Assembly (NCBI GenBank): GCA_021234155.1
Contig: JAJEKV010000801.1
Location: 24,479-88,478 of the forward strand
Length of the DNA stretch: 64,000 bases
Origin: Isoetes taiwanensis
Lineage: Eukaryota; Streptophyta; Lycopodiopsida; Isoetales; Isoetaceae
Direction: 5' to 3'
The position numbers and the translations under genes are program-made. Of the stretch, positions 1 through 9,889 are shown in pieces. Under the pieces are notes generated by a model that ran no database searches, was not told the origin of the DNA, and saw only the letters and a program-made list of their open reading frames with translations. Position 1 is the first letter of the stretch; every line of letters begins with the position of its first letter.

Positions 1-1
1 T

Positions 2-1116
2 AGTCTATTCTCCAAACTTTTTGCTACACTATTGGAAAATAGGATAAACACATGGGCAGAGGAGAATAATGTTAGAGCAACAGGACAAGCAGGTTTTCGA
101 CGTAAAATGTCTACAATAGATCACTTAGTTACTTTTAGAGCAGTCACAGATTCCATAAAAAAGACCAAAAAACCACTCTTTGCATGTTTTGTAGATTTGA
201 CCAAGGCTTTTGACATGCTACGCCGGAAAAATATATGGGATTATATGGAAGATATTGGTGTTTCTCATGGGCTCAAAAATACAGTCGCTATATTATATGA
301 AAAGGTGGTAGTTGGATTGTCCTTCCCATTGAACCAGCAATGTCACGAGGAAGTTATCAGCAATATAGGGGTGAAGCAGGGGTGTCCTCTGTCGCCTACT
401 CTTTTTGGCATATATATTGACCAATTTGAAAGGTGGTTACATGAGAATGGAGGAGAAGGAACCACAATCGTTGGATATGTACTAGTGCTGCTGTTGTATG
501 CTGACGATATTGTGATATTTGCCAGAAGTCAGAAAGGTATGCAAAAGCACCTAAATGCTTTGGCTGATTTTTGTGATAGAACAGAGATGAAGGTGAATTC
601 GGGGAAAATGAAAATCCTTATATTTGGGATAAGAGTACATGATTTTCACTTCTATTACAAAGGAGAGGAGGTAGAGATTACAGACACATATAAATATTTG
701 GGGTTGGTTGTGAAACACAATTATAGCTGGAATAGTGCAGTTGAGCAAAGGACAAATGCTGGGATTAAGGCTTTTTACTCAATGCAAAGAGTATGCAATA
801 AAAAAGGGATTACCGATTGGCATCTTAAAAAAATGCTTTACAACTCCTTGGTGCGTTTTGTTATTTTATATGGATGTGAGGTATGGGGGCCAGGACTATC
901 TCTAGATATGTGGACTAGAGTAGAGAAGATCCAAAAAAAGTTCTTGCTAGCAGAACTGGGAGTTAAAATGCAAACACCATACCAGATGATGCTTGCTGAA
1001 ACAGGGTTGTATGAATTGGAAATTGAAGCATTGTTGCAGACCATAAAATATGTTAGAAAACTTCAAGAGATGGATTATGATAGGCTACCTAGAAAGGCTA
1101 TGATTCATAGTTCATA
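2..1116 (+). pseudogene. LINE (non-LTR retrotransposon) reverse transcriptase, 5'-truncated by window edge
   Basis: This is the reverse transcriptase part of a LINE ORF2, open from the window edge to a stop at 1114-1116. The RT motifs are in order: QAGFRRKMSTIDHL, motif A FVDLTKAFD, motif B GVKQGCPLSPTLFG, catalytic motif C YADDIVIFA, motif D and the YKYLGLVV thumb motif. A CEVWGPGLS stretch typical of the region after the thumb follows. It would copy LINE RNA at a nicked target site in the nucleus. The endonuclease half lies outside the window. The frame ends just before the zinc-finger region, which continues in another frame, so this copy is broken. The YADD and CEVWG style resembles the I/RTE-like LINEs I associate with ferns, lycophytes and mosses rather than typical angiosperm L1; that placement is inference. 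Confidence 0.9.
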
Positions 1117-1149
1117 GAAAGGCTTTCACATTTTAAACATCATCTTGTT

Positions 1150-1466
1150 TTTAGATTGCGCCGTAGCTCCCATCACTTAGGAGTGGAAGTGGGACGGTGG
1201 GGGAACTTTCAAAGGTATAAGCGCACATGCAAAGTCTGTGGTGATGATGTGATCGAGGATGAGATACACTTGATACTGCATTGCCCAGCATATCAGGCAC
1301 TGAGACATAGACATATGGTATCCTCATAAATGCCCCTATGGGCATTCTTTGACATACCACCTGCGACCGATATTTTTTAACAGATGTCATGAAAGTGAGA
1401 GAGATGTCTATAAAGAATTATAACAGTTTGTTGGATAGTTATGAGAAAGAGGGAGACATAGACTAA
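1150..1466 (+). pseudogene. LINE ORF2 C-terminal zinc finger (zf-RVT type) and tail
   Basis: This is the C-terminal part of the preceding LINE ORF2, in a different reading frame. Translation from 1150 gives a CKVC pair followed by EDEIHLILHCPAY, the C-x2-C ... H-x4-H-C pattern of the zinc-binding segment after plant LINE reverse transcriptases. A stop lies at 1327-1329. After it, a shifted frame still reads as a coding tail (PMGI, then ERDVYKELYNSLLDSYEKEGD) to about 1466. At least two frame changes separate it from the RT frame, so the copy is not translatable as it stands. Confidence 0.75.
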
Positions 1467-1564
1467 TGATACCTCCGAAAAGGATCATTAGAGGTTTGAA
1501 ACTGTACTTGTGTTAATGTTCGTCTTCTAGACCTGATGGTCTCACAGATGTTAATAAAACAATT

Positions 1565-1683
<119 letters not shown>

Positions 1684-1959
1684 CCTTGTGCAAAAAAAGA
1701 ACTAGGGCTAAGAAGGGCGGCATCTCTGGCATCTATGGAGATGTTGGGTCCACATATTAAACAATGATGGCCAAATGTGGCTATATTAGCCGGGGAAAAG
1801 GCATTGCAACAACATTTGGTAATACTATTTTTTTCTGAGACAAACAAGGATGGCATCATTGGGACAAGCAAAAGAGGTAAACCTGGCCCCACTTGTCTCT
1901 GACTAAAAAGAGGCAAAAGGGGAGGTAAACTACGTGACCTCCATCGAAAAGCAAAAAAC

Positions 1960-2869
1960 AAAATAGAAAAGGGCATACGGCCTTATCGGCTGCAGCCCAT
2001 GTAACTCAGATGAGAATCGGATCAAAAAATACCCTGATGCCGTGTTTCAGAAACAGGAAGAATCGATGGACTCAGAATCATAGTCCGAGTCTGACATTCC
2101 GGGTGCAGGTGCTGATATGAATTCGGGTGCAAGGGATGCTGGCATAGGGGTTTTACGGTAGGGGACACATAATTTGATCTCTGGTTCGATGCTTGGGTCA
2201 TCTGTGATGTTTGGAGCTGGGTTACAACAGGGAATGCAACAGCAGGATGTCAATGGTTTCTTAGTCAATAAAATGATAAGGCTTATGGATACTATGGGAT
2301 CAAATCCGAAAGGAGGCAGCAGCCAGAGAATCCGAGGCAGCGAAGAGGGAATCTGAACTGGTATGTGCACTATGCCAGATTTCTAGCTTTTTGTCTGAAT
2401 TACAGCAAGCCAATAGGTCTATGAAAGAAGAGTTTGCAGCAATGAGTGCCAGTTTAAAGCAGGAAAGTCAGATTTTGAGAGATGAGATTAAGAGTTTGAA
2501 AGACAGAGAAATAGAACCTATGTCAGATACTAATGAGGAAGATGCGTCAGAGACAGTGAAAGAAGCGGTTAATAAGTTAAATTCATGTATGGACGACATC
2601 CTTGAGCTTCAGGAGCGCCAGAAAAGAGCACTTAATCTGAGAATTGCAGGTCTACCAGAAGTTGAAAATGAGGATACAAGAGTGAAGGTTCTAAGTTTTT
2701 TCTCAAACCAGCTGAAACTGGAAGGGATTGAGATCGATGATGCATTTCGAGCAGGGCCGAAAGGGGGAAAATCGCAAAATGTGGTTGTCAAATTAAAGAA
2801 ACGAGAGCTAATAGAATCAAGGTGCCAAAGAAAAGGTAGAATTAAAAGGGAAGAACATTTGAATTAACG
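1960..2869 (+). pseudogene. LINE ORF1 protein (coiled coil plus RRM-like RNA-binding domain)
   Basis: This is ORF1 of a second LINE. The N-terminal part reads from about 1960 with in-frame stops (TAG at 2081, TAG at 2160) and includes a Met/Gln/Gly-rich stretch (SMLGSSVMFGAGLQQGMQQQD). One frame change later (about 2330) comes an Ala/Glu/Lys-rich coiled coil (ELQQANRSMKEEFAAM, LRDEIKSLKDREIEP). Next is an RRM-like domain with NLRIAGLPEVENEDTRVKVL and a DDAFRAG motif, the usual core of LINE ORF1p, which coats LINE RNA as a trimer. A stop lies near 2865, and similarity continues in another frame (NEDLAKEQYESYKVEIQKF) to about 2930. ORF1-EN order and orientation match the downstream endonuclease. 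Confidence 0.75.
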
Positions 2870-3001
2870 AGGATCTTGCTAAGGAACAATATGAAAGCTA
2901 TAAAGTAGAAATCCAAAAGTTCAAAGCAGAATAATAAGAAGGCATTCTGGAAATATCGGAAAGTGCAAATCTCTGAATAGGGAATAGAGGCCATCAGGGT
3001 T

Positions 3002-4394
3002 ATGGCGTGGAACATCAACCAATTGAATGCTGAAAAAGTATACTCCATGGAAGATGTTCTTGCACTAGTTGATTTGGTTTTCTTTTTAGAAACATGGGAA
3101 CACGAAGAATTTGGTTTGCCGGATATACCAGGTTTTTGTCTCTTGCATTCAAAGAGATGGAACACCGAAAGGGTGGAGGAGAAGAGGATATGGGGGGCTG
3201 GCTTGTTATGTTAGAAAGGAATTATTACATATTGTAAAGGTAGTGAAGGATTCTAATCAATGTATCTGGGTGGAACTTCTGGGAAAGGAACGTAAGGTAT
3301 TTATTGTAGGCTGCTATTTTCCCCCCTTAAAGCAGCAGACATATCAGTTGTATCATCTAGATATAGACGATCCATTTCAGATGCTTGAACAAGAAATTTT
3401 GGGCTTTATGGCTATGGGGGATGTGGTACTTATGGGGGATTTCAATGGAAGAACAGCGAGGAAGCAGGCAGCAATAGCAAGTTGGCAGGGTGACCCAGTA
3501 TGGGTGGAGCAGCTAGATGAACAGGAGTTGCGTGATGTTGGCTGGGATCGTCTGTCATTGGATTTGGAACAGTGGCCTACCCCAATGGGTACTGCTTTGT
3601 TGAACATGTGTAGTGGCTTAAATTTGCTTTTGTATAATGGAATTAGAAAATTTCCAGAGACTTCTAAATGTACATGTAGAGGCAAGAGCGTAGTTGATTA
3701 TTTTATTGCAACAGCTCATTTTCTGGAATAAGTTACCTCTTTGCAGATTTTAGATGACAGAAATGAGTCGGACCATGTACCTATCATTGCGTCCATCATG
3801 GCAAAAGGGAGACAGCCAGAGGCACATGTAGAGATTAGAGGCTCGGATCGGATATATGCAGTTGAACGAAAAAAATAAGCGTATCTTAACATGTTTGAAC
3901 AGAAGTATGAGCAGGTGATATGGCCTGAGGGGGTGGATGGGATAAGTGTTCTTCTAACATCCCTAATTACCACTACTGCACACACATATTTTGCTTCAGG
4001 GCGTAGGAGAAAGAGACTGCCTTGCAATGGCTGGTTTGATAGTGAATGCCGAGAAAAAAGGAAGCAATACAAGGGAGCAATGGGGGCAGTTAGGGCACAA
4101 TTGATCAAAGAGTTTAAAACTCTTACTAAGGCAAAGAAACAGGCTTTTTTGCGAGGTAAACAAGAGGAATTAATAAGAGATTTGTTAGTGGAACCGGCTG
4201 CATTCTGGAAGAAACTTAAACAAGGCAGGCACGAAGAATCTTATTTACATGCGGAGGATTTGCTAGACATGGTAAGGAAATTGTATCATGTGGAAGGGCA
4301 GCAAGATGAATGGCAAAAAGGGAAGTGCACCTTTTCTTTTTCAAAGGCGGATGTCCAATGGGGGATTGATAAACTAGCCAATAGAAAGGCGGCA
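3002..4394 (+). pseudogene. LINE ORF2 N-terminal part: APE-type endonuclease and pre-RT region
   Basis: The endonuclease that nicks target DNA for LINE integration. It starts with MAWNINQLNAEK, then FFLETWEHEE. One frameshift near 3200 leads to CYVRKELLHIV, CIWVELLG, VFIVGCYFPP, the catalytic-loop motif GDFNGRT and the C-terminal SVVDYF motif. A stop near 3730 and another frame change precede 3891-4394. That last segment carries the linker (GWFDSECREKRKQYKGA, AFWKKLKQGR) and the start of the RT region (GIDKLANRKAA). The frame is then cut at 4394/4395 by the LTR of chromovirus E1. RT was not found on the other side of E1, where a deletion or rearrangement follows the truncated LTR. Confidence 0.85.
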
Positions 4395-6018
4395 TGTGAC
4401 GCTCCCTGCTAAACATACGGCGCCCGGCCGTACACTCGGCAGGAAATCCCCCGTTCGGCTCAACAACCGCACAGGCCCTTCGTCTACCCCGCACTCTGAG
4501 GTGACCCTAGTGCGGGGAGGGGACACGAAGGTGTCTTGCGCGCCCTTCCCCTATGGGCTCCTATGTCAGCGGAAGCGATAACATGTCAGAACTAGCATCA
4601 AACCTATAAATACTACCTCGAAGGGTAGTCCATCACACATATACCACTGCAAAGATGATAATCATAAACCGTAAAACATGATAGCTCCTACCCAGGCTCA
4701 GACTCACAAGGAGGATGACTGACCGGCTAGGCCTCAAGATAGAGCAGACCGAGTCATAACAATGGCGGGGTTGGCATAAGACAATGGCTAGGGTTGACCA
4801 CTCCATCCGCCCCTCCTGTGCATACTTTGCAGATGGGCTAGATCAGGCTCTGGCATGACTCTAACCTCCCAGATACGCAATCCCATGGTATCACCCATCG
4901 GGACTACTCTAGGTTGCATCTCCCTGGTCCGTTGAGGTAGGAAGGGTTGCATCTCCCCTTCCCGGGGTCTAGAGGCTCCACGGGCGGCTAGAGAATCATG
5001 GCGACACACGATTAGGTACCCCGTTTGAACCCCCAAAACAAGAGTCAAGGCGACACACTTGCAACTCTTGAGAGCGGGGCAACACCATTGCCCGGGAGGT
5101 GTCGGACCCATGCTCGGCCCGCGAAGTGACCCGAGGCCATAAGCCTAGCCCACTATGGGATCCCCCGTAGCCCCCACTCGGCAGGAATCCACCCTCCATC
5201 TTGCCTCTAGCCCCGTTGTGTAGTGCTGAGTCACATCATAGCTTCTATAGCCCGGTGAGTTCCTAACAGGCCGCAGCTAATAGGAACTAAGGGATCTACA
5301 CTAGGAGCATACTACATATGGCCCTAGGTCTCTACCCCCCTTCCCAATACAAGAGGAGCAAACATGATCAACCAACATCCCATAACATCATATCATGATA
5401 ATCATAATTAACCTAATCATGCATATCTAACTAGCGATTAGGGTTCCTTGATTAGGGTTCAAGATGTTCAACAAAGGTTCTAGGGTGGCTCTACTCTAGA
5501 CCACGAAATACTAACCCATACGGAGTGCTAACTTCCGGATGTACTAACATGAACTCTACTCAACCTACCTCCTCGAAGTGCTTCCTCCCATCCCGGCATC
5601 TCCATGCTCCTTGGCGTGGGTGAAGGCTTGCTCCCTCAGCGATCATGCACACCTTCCGGAGACTCTTGCTCCGGGCTAGGCTATGACGAGCGATGCCAAA
5701 GCGGGGTTTCGGGCACGTAGATGAGAGTTGGGTGCTAGGTCGGGGGAAAAATGCAGGGTTAGGGTTAGAGCCCCATATAGGTGTGGGTCCACATGGGATG
5801 CCCGCATTGGCACCACTAGGGCGAGGCCGTGTGGCGGTTGCCCAATAGGATAAGGCCATGTGGAAATGGGCCTTATCCTAAGGTTATCTAAGTTAAACAA
5901 TTAACTTAGATGTGCACTGCCACTTTCTAAGGCATACAAGGCTACCTAGGTAGACTTGTATGGTAACGGATCCGAGGAATATCACGTATTTATAAGCGTA
6001 TATTCCTGGAACGTCACA
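4395..6018 (-). repeat. 3' LTR of chromovirus E1
   Basis: An LTR of about 1.6 kb with near-inverted ends: TGTGACGCTCC at the left and GGAACGTCACA at the right on the plus strand. A polypurine tract lies directly inside its right edge. It matches the solo LTR 29757-31364 over its full length and the partial LTR 27196-27932 over its left half. Shared landmarks are CTACCTCGAAGGGTAG, CCATCCGCCCCTC and AGGCATACAAGGCTAC. Confidence 0.92.
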
Positions 6019-6031
6019 TTTCTCCCCTTTA
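6019..6031 (-). other. Polypurine tract of E1
   Basis: On the minus strand AAAGGGGAGAAA directly precedes the LTR TGTGACG end. A little upstream is GAGGACAAAGATTGTCC, the common chromovirus GAGGACA...PPT arrangement. This is the plus-strand DNA primer site for reverse transcription. Confidence 0.88.
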
Positions 6032-6795
6032 GGACAATCTTTGTCCTCGGCATTGCACTAAGGTGACGAGCCTACTCTATCTGCGCAAAACCACGAAGAA
6101 CATACACTCCAATTTAAAGCGATCAACTTCCTATTAAAAGGTTAAATGTCAAAATTTAGGCTATATTTGTACTTATACAAAATTATATAGCCTTAACAAG
6201 GTTACTTCTTACAATAACTCAAAATATTATTATAAGAGTTATTAGGGTTCATAATCTAAATTATGGTCCCCATCTTCTAAATAATCGCCCCACTTCGATG
6301 CTCACTTCTCACTTTCACGCACAAGGAGCAAATTACGTTGGTTTAATTAATAAGTTTGTGGTTTAGGGGACCACCCCTTACCAATACCTTGCTTTCGATC
6401 ATGGCCCTTTGAATTTGAGCTTAAGGACCATTTAAGATGATCCCATCATAAGCCCATGATCAAGTGCTACCTTGTACTTCGGTTACCGGTGCCGAAAGTA
6501 CCCTAGTACATTATGCCCCAAGGGTTTTAAGCTAGGGAGCGTCTCACAATCCCATCATCGCACATGATCACTTTGACCTTCACCATGGCCCCCTATGGCG
6601 GTGTGCGAACCCCAGATCGTGGCATAGGGAGCATCCGACCGATGTCCCATCATCGCACACCATGCCTTACTTCTCTCTCTCGCATGACCCTAATGGTCAT
6701 CGCACCCTCTGGTGCATGTTGGCCTAGAGAATGCCTTAAAGGCGTATCCCATCATCGCCCTGCGTTCTAAGATTACGGCACATGTGCTCTACTAA
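6032..6795 (-). repeat. E1 3' untranslated region with degenerate ~100-bp tandem repeats
   Basis: No ORF is recognised between the chromodomain and the PPT. From about 6430 to 6775 a unit of roughly 95-105 bp, marked by CCCATCATCGCAC, recurs at about 6553, 6647 and 6748 (last copy ends CGCCC), with a poorer copy near 6435 (CCCATCATAAGCCC). Linking text such as GGGAGC and CATGATCA/CATGACC also recurs. Confidence 0.6.
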
Positions 6796-7320
6796 CTAGA
6801 AGACATGAGCGAACTTAAGGCTAACTAAGAAGCATACTAAGCTAACCTTACGGCAAATTCGGAATTGAGCCAAGTAGGAGCGACATCGCCCATCAAACTC
6901 CTTCATAAACTCGGGTATTGCTTCTCCAAATCCTTCAATCGCATGTCGCGTCTTCCACGGAGCAAGTGCTTCCACTTGATCAAATCTTTGGAGGAGGCGA
7001 GACCTCCTAGTCTTCTTGAATGACTTATCAAGAAGTAACTTCGGCACAATTCGACTTGCTCCTCCGTCATTTCCAACAAAGTTGGAGTATCCAAGATCTC
7101 GTCAGGGTTAGGATTGTTTCAATAAACTTACGTGGAAAACCTTGTGAACCTTGAGATGGGCGGAAGATCCAACTTGTAGGCTTGGGAGCCCACTCTCTCC
7201 AAAAATCTTGAGAAGGGCCAGCCCACCTAGGGGCAAGCTTCTTGCAACTCCCAATCGAAGCTTAGCTTGCTTGACCTTGATCTTCAACCACACGCTTATC
7301 GCCTACCTTGAACTCTCTTA
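6796..7320 (-). pseudogene. E1 integrase C-terminus and chromodomain
   Basis: Read on the minus strand, the integrase C-terminal stretch gives VWLKIK, AKLRLGVARSL, AHLKVHKVFHVSLLK (the GPY/F-type region and the conserved HVSLLK motif). It is followed by DTPTLLEMTEEQVEL and chromodomain text spread over two frames: LLLDKSFKKTRRSRLLQRF and LIKWKHL. LIKWKHL corresponds to the conserved chromodomain LVKWKGLP segment. Chromodomains of this class bind methylated histone tails and steer integration to heterochromatin. At least two frameshifts break the region. Confidence 0.75.
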
Positions 7321-7960
7321 CGTCCTCCAGTGCTCGTAGGCTACACACTCTTCCCGCCGACTTCTTGCGCTAGGAGGTACCCCCTTACGCCGTCCACCCG
7401 CTGCTGCATATCTCCCTAGCATCTGGCCGGGATACTTCAACTTCGACACGAGATTGTGCCAAGTATCCGGGGTTAGGCACTGGTATCCGTAATTTACCAT
7501 GAAAGGAGACATCTGAGATGACTCCTGCTTGGCACTATTGTAGGCGAATTCCATCAAGTGGATGTACTCATCCCACTTGGACTGCTTATTCCACACAAAG
7601 CTTCTAAGCATGTCTTCAAGGATTCGATTAAATTAGGCTCCGTCGACCATCATCTGTCGGATGATGATAAGCTGTGCTCATGGAGAGCTTAAATCGAGAA
7701 TGGTGCTAAAGAGGTCCTGCCAAAAAGCACTCATAAACTTGGAGTCCCTGTCTGAAATTATCTCCCGAGGCATGCCATGGAGCCTAAAAATCTCCTTTAC
7801 AAATAGCTTGGCAGTATCTAATGCTCTGTCCGTAGATCTACAAGGCACAAAATGTGCCATCTTAGATAATTTGTCTACGACAACCATTAATGCATCCTTG
7901 CCTCGAAGAGTTTTGGGAAGTCCTATGGTATAAAATCCATGCTTATGACCTCCCACTTAG
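7318..7960 (-). pseudogene. E1 integrase catalytic core
   Basis: The minus strand gives MDFI, GLPKTLRGKDALMVVVDKLS, KMAHFVPCRSTDRALDTAK, then HGMPREIISDRDSKFMSAFW (second catalytic Asp in SDRDSKF). After a damaged stretch come ILEDML, SKWDEYIHLMEFAYNSAKQE and SPFMVNYGYQCLTP. The segment that should hold the catalytic Glu (HPQTDGQTERVN in relatives) reads YHHPTDDGRRSLI followed by a stop, so the DDE triad is not intact. Frameshifts lie near 7930 and 7650. Confidence 0.9.
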
Positions 7961-8444
7961 CATTTGGCACCCCCCAAAGGCTCTAAGGCACGGAATTGAA
8001 GTTGCCCGGCTTTTAGATGCTGGCACAAGTTGGCATTCCCGAATATACCTGGCTATGTGCTTCTTCATTCCGGCGAGTAGCTACTCGAATCTTGAAGTAG
8101 GTCTTCATGAACCCTGCATGCCCTGCTATTGGGCTGTTGTGTGTGTCATGAAGAATTAGCTTCCTTATACCTGACGATTCGGGTACACACAATTTGTCCT
8201 TATGGTATAACAAGTTGCCTTCCTTCTTATAATGCTTGAAGGCTTCTCGTTCCTTATCTGTTCTAGCCTCCCTGGAGAGACTTACCCATACCTCCTTGAA
8301 ATCTCCATCTGATTGCAGGGTCTCCTCGATCTTTTTACCAAACTCACTCGAAAGAGTGGAAATCGCATTACAATGCGTTCTTGTCTCAAATGGTCTCCTG
8401 GAGAGAGCATCTGCCACAACATTAAGCTTGTCGGGCTTATACAA
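7961..8444 (-). pseudogene. E1 RNase H tail and integrase N-terminal zinc-binding domain
   Basis: The minus-strand frame starts within the RNase H tail ([17 protein letters not shown], the usual junction after RNase H) and runs into EGNLLYHKDKLCVPESS. It then reaches the HHCC integrase domain (HDTHNSPIAGHAGFMKTYF), which becomes ragged before the CxxC pair. It follows the RT/RNase H frame after a one-step frameshift near 8440. Confidence 0.85.
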
Positions 8445-9889
8445 AAATCATACTCCTCAAGGAATTCCATCCACCTCCTTTGCCTAAGGTTGAGGAGTGG
8501 TTGGGTGAAAAGATACTGAAGGCTCTGGTGATCAGTATCTAACTGAAACTTCCTTCCCAGCAAATAATGCCTCCATATCCTTAATGCCCTGACAATGGCT
8601 AGCAGCTCCTGATCATGCGTTGGGTAGCACTGCTCAGCGTCGTTCATCTTCTTGGAGTCGTAGGCGACTACCCTTCCTTCTTGCATCAAGACTGCCCCTG
8701 TTGCTATCTCACTTGCATCAGTTGCGACCAGCTTATCTTTACTCGGATTCGGGAGAACAAGCACTGGAGCTGTTGTTAAGGCCTCCTTGAGCTTCTCAAA
8801 GGAAGCTTGGACTTTCTCTAACCAATGATTAGTCCAATCCTTAATCTTCTTGGCCTTAGTGAGGTCTGACAAAGGGGACGCCCACTTAGCAAAGTCCTCC
8901 ACGAACGTTCTGTAATATCCCGCCAACCCGAGAAAGCTTCTTACTTCTGGCACATTCCTTGGAGCTGGCCAATCAACTATTGCCTCAATCTTAGATGGAT
9001 CTATAGAAATTCCCTCGGATGTTACCACATGCCCCAAGTATTCCACTCGACCTGTTGCAAAGTGGCACTTGGAGAGCTTCCCATACAACCGATGACGTCT
9101 CAGCTTCTCCAACACTTTCCTCAAATGCTGACAATGCTCTTCAATGGACTTGTTGTAGACTAGAATATCGTCGAAGAAAACAATAACAAACTCATCCAAG
9201 AAATCCCTGAAGATGTCGTTCATGAGGCGCATGAAAGTTGCTGGAGCATTCGACAAACCAAAGGGCATTACTGTAAACTCAAAGTGACCATACCGCGTTC
9301 TAAAGACGGTCTTATGGATATCCTCTTCTTTTATTCTTATTTGATGGTAGCCTGACCTCAAATCAATCTTAGAGAACACCTTTGCTCCTTGGAGCTGGTC
9401 CATTAAATCATCTGCCCTTGGCAATGCATACTTATTCTTTATCGTCTGCTTGTTGAGCTGGCGATAGTCTATGCACATTCTTAAGCTCCCATCTTTCTTC
9501 TTCACGAAGAGTATAGGTGCTCCAAAAGGAGACACACTTGCCCTAATAAAGCCAAGCTCAAGCAATTCCTGGAGCTGCTTCTTGAGCTCAATCAACTCCG
9601 GGGTGCTCATTCTGTATGGCGCCTTACTGGTAGGCTTTGCATCTGGAGCTAATGTGATCTCACATTCCACACCCCTATAAGGTGGTAGCTGGCGGATTTC
9701 ATCCGGGAATACATCCTTAAACTCTGAAATAAGCCTTGCTATATGCTTGGGCAACTGATTCCCCTTTTGATCACTTCCATCCTGCTTGCTTGGCTCAATT
9801 GATTCCAACCTCAAGATGCAATCCACCTTATTCCTTTCTATGCTCTTCCTTAGCTGCTTCAAAGAAATACACTGCATGGGAGAAGCTAC
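8430..9889 (-). pseudogene. E1 reverse transcriptase and RNase H
   Basis: A long, nearly intact pol segment. RT motifs in order: [75 protein letters not shown], catalytic [28 protein letters not shown] and [12 protein letters not shown]. RNase H follows with [15 protein letters not shown] and DTDHQSLQ, so the acidic catalytic residues are present. The upstream part belongs to the protease-RT spacer and joins the protease frame across E3 at the GCTAC target site. The first ~15 codons of the apparent ORF (up to 9937) are antisense LTR of E3, not pol. A frameshift after EFLEEYDF ends the frame. Confidence 0.95.
9885..9889. repeat. Target-site duplication of E3, left copy (GCTAC)
   Basis: GCTAC stands directly left of the E3 terminus TGTGACGTTCC and is repeated at 22039-22043 directly right of CGTCACA. 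A perfect 5-bp duplication is the expected integration footprint. Confidence 0.95.
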
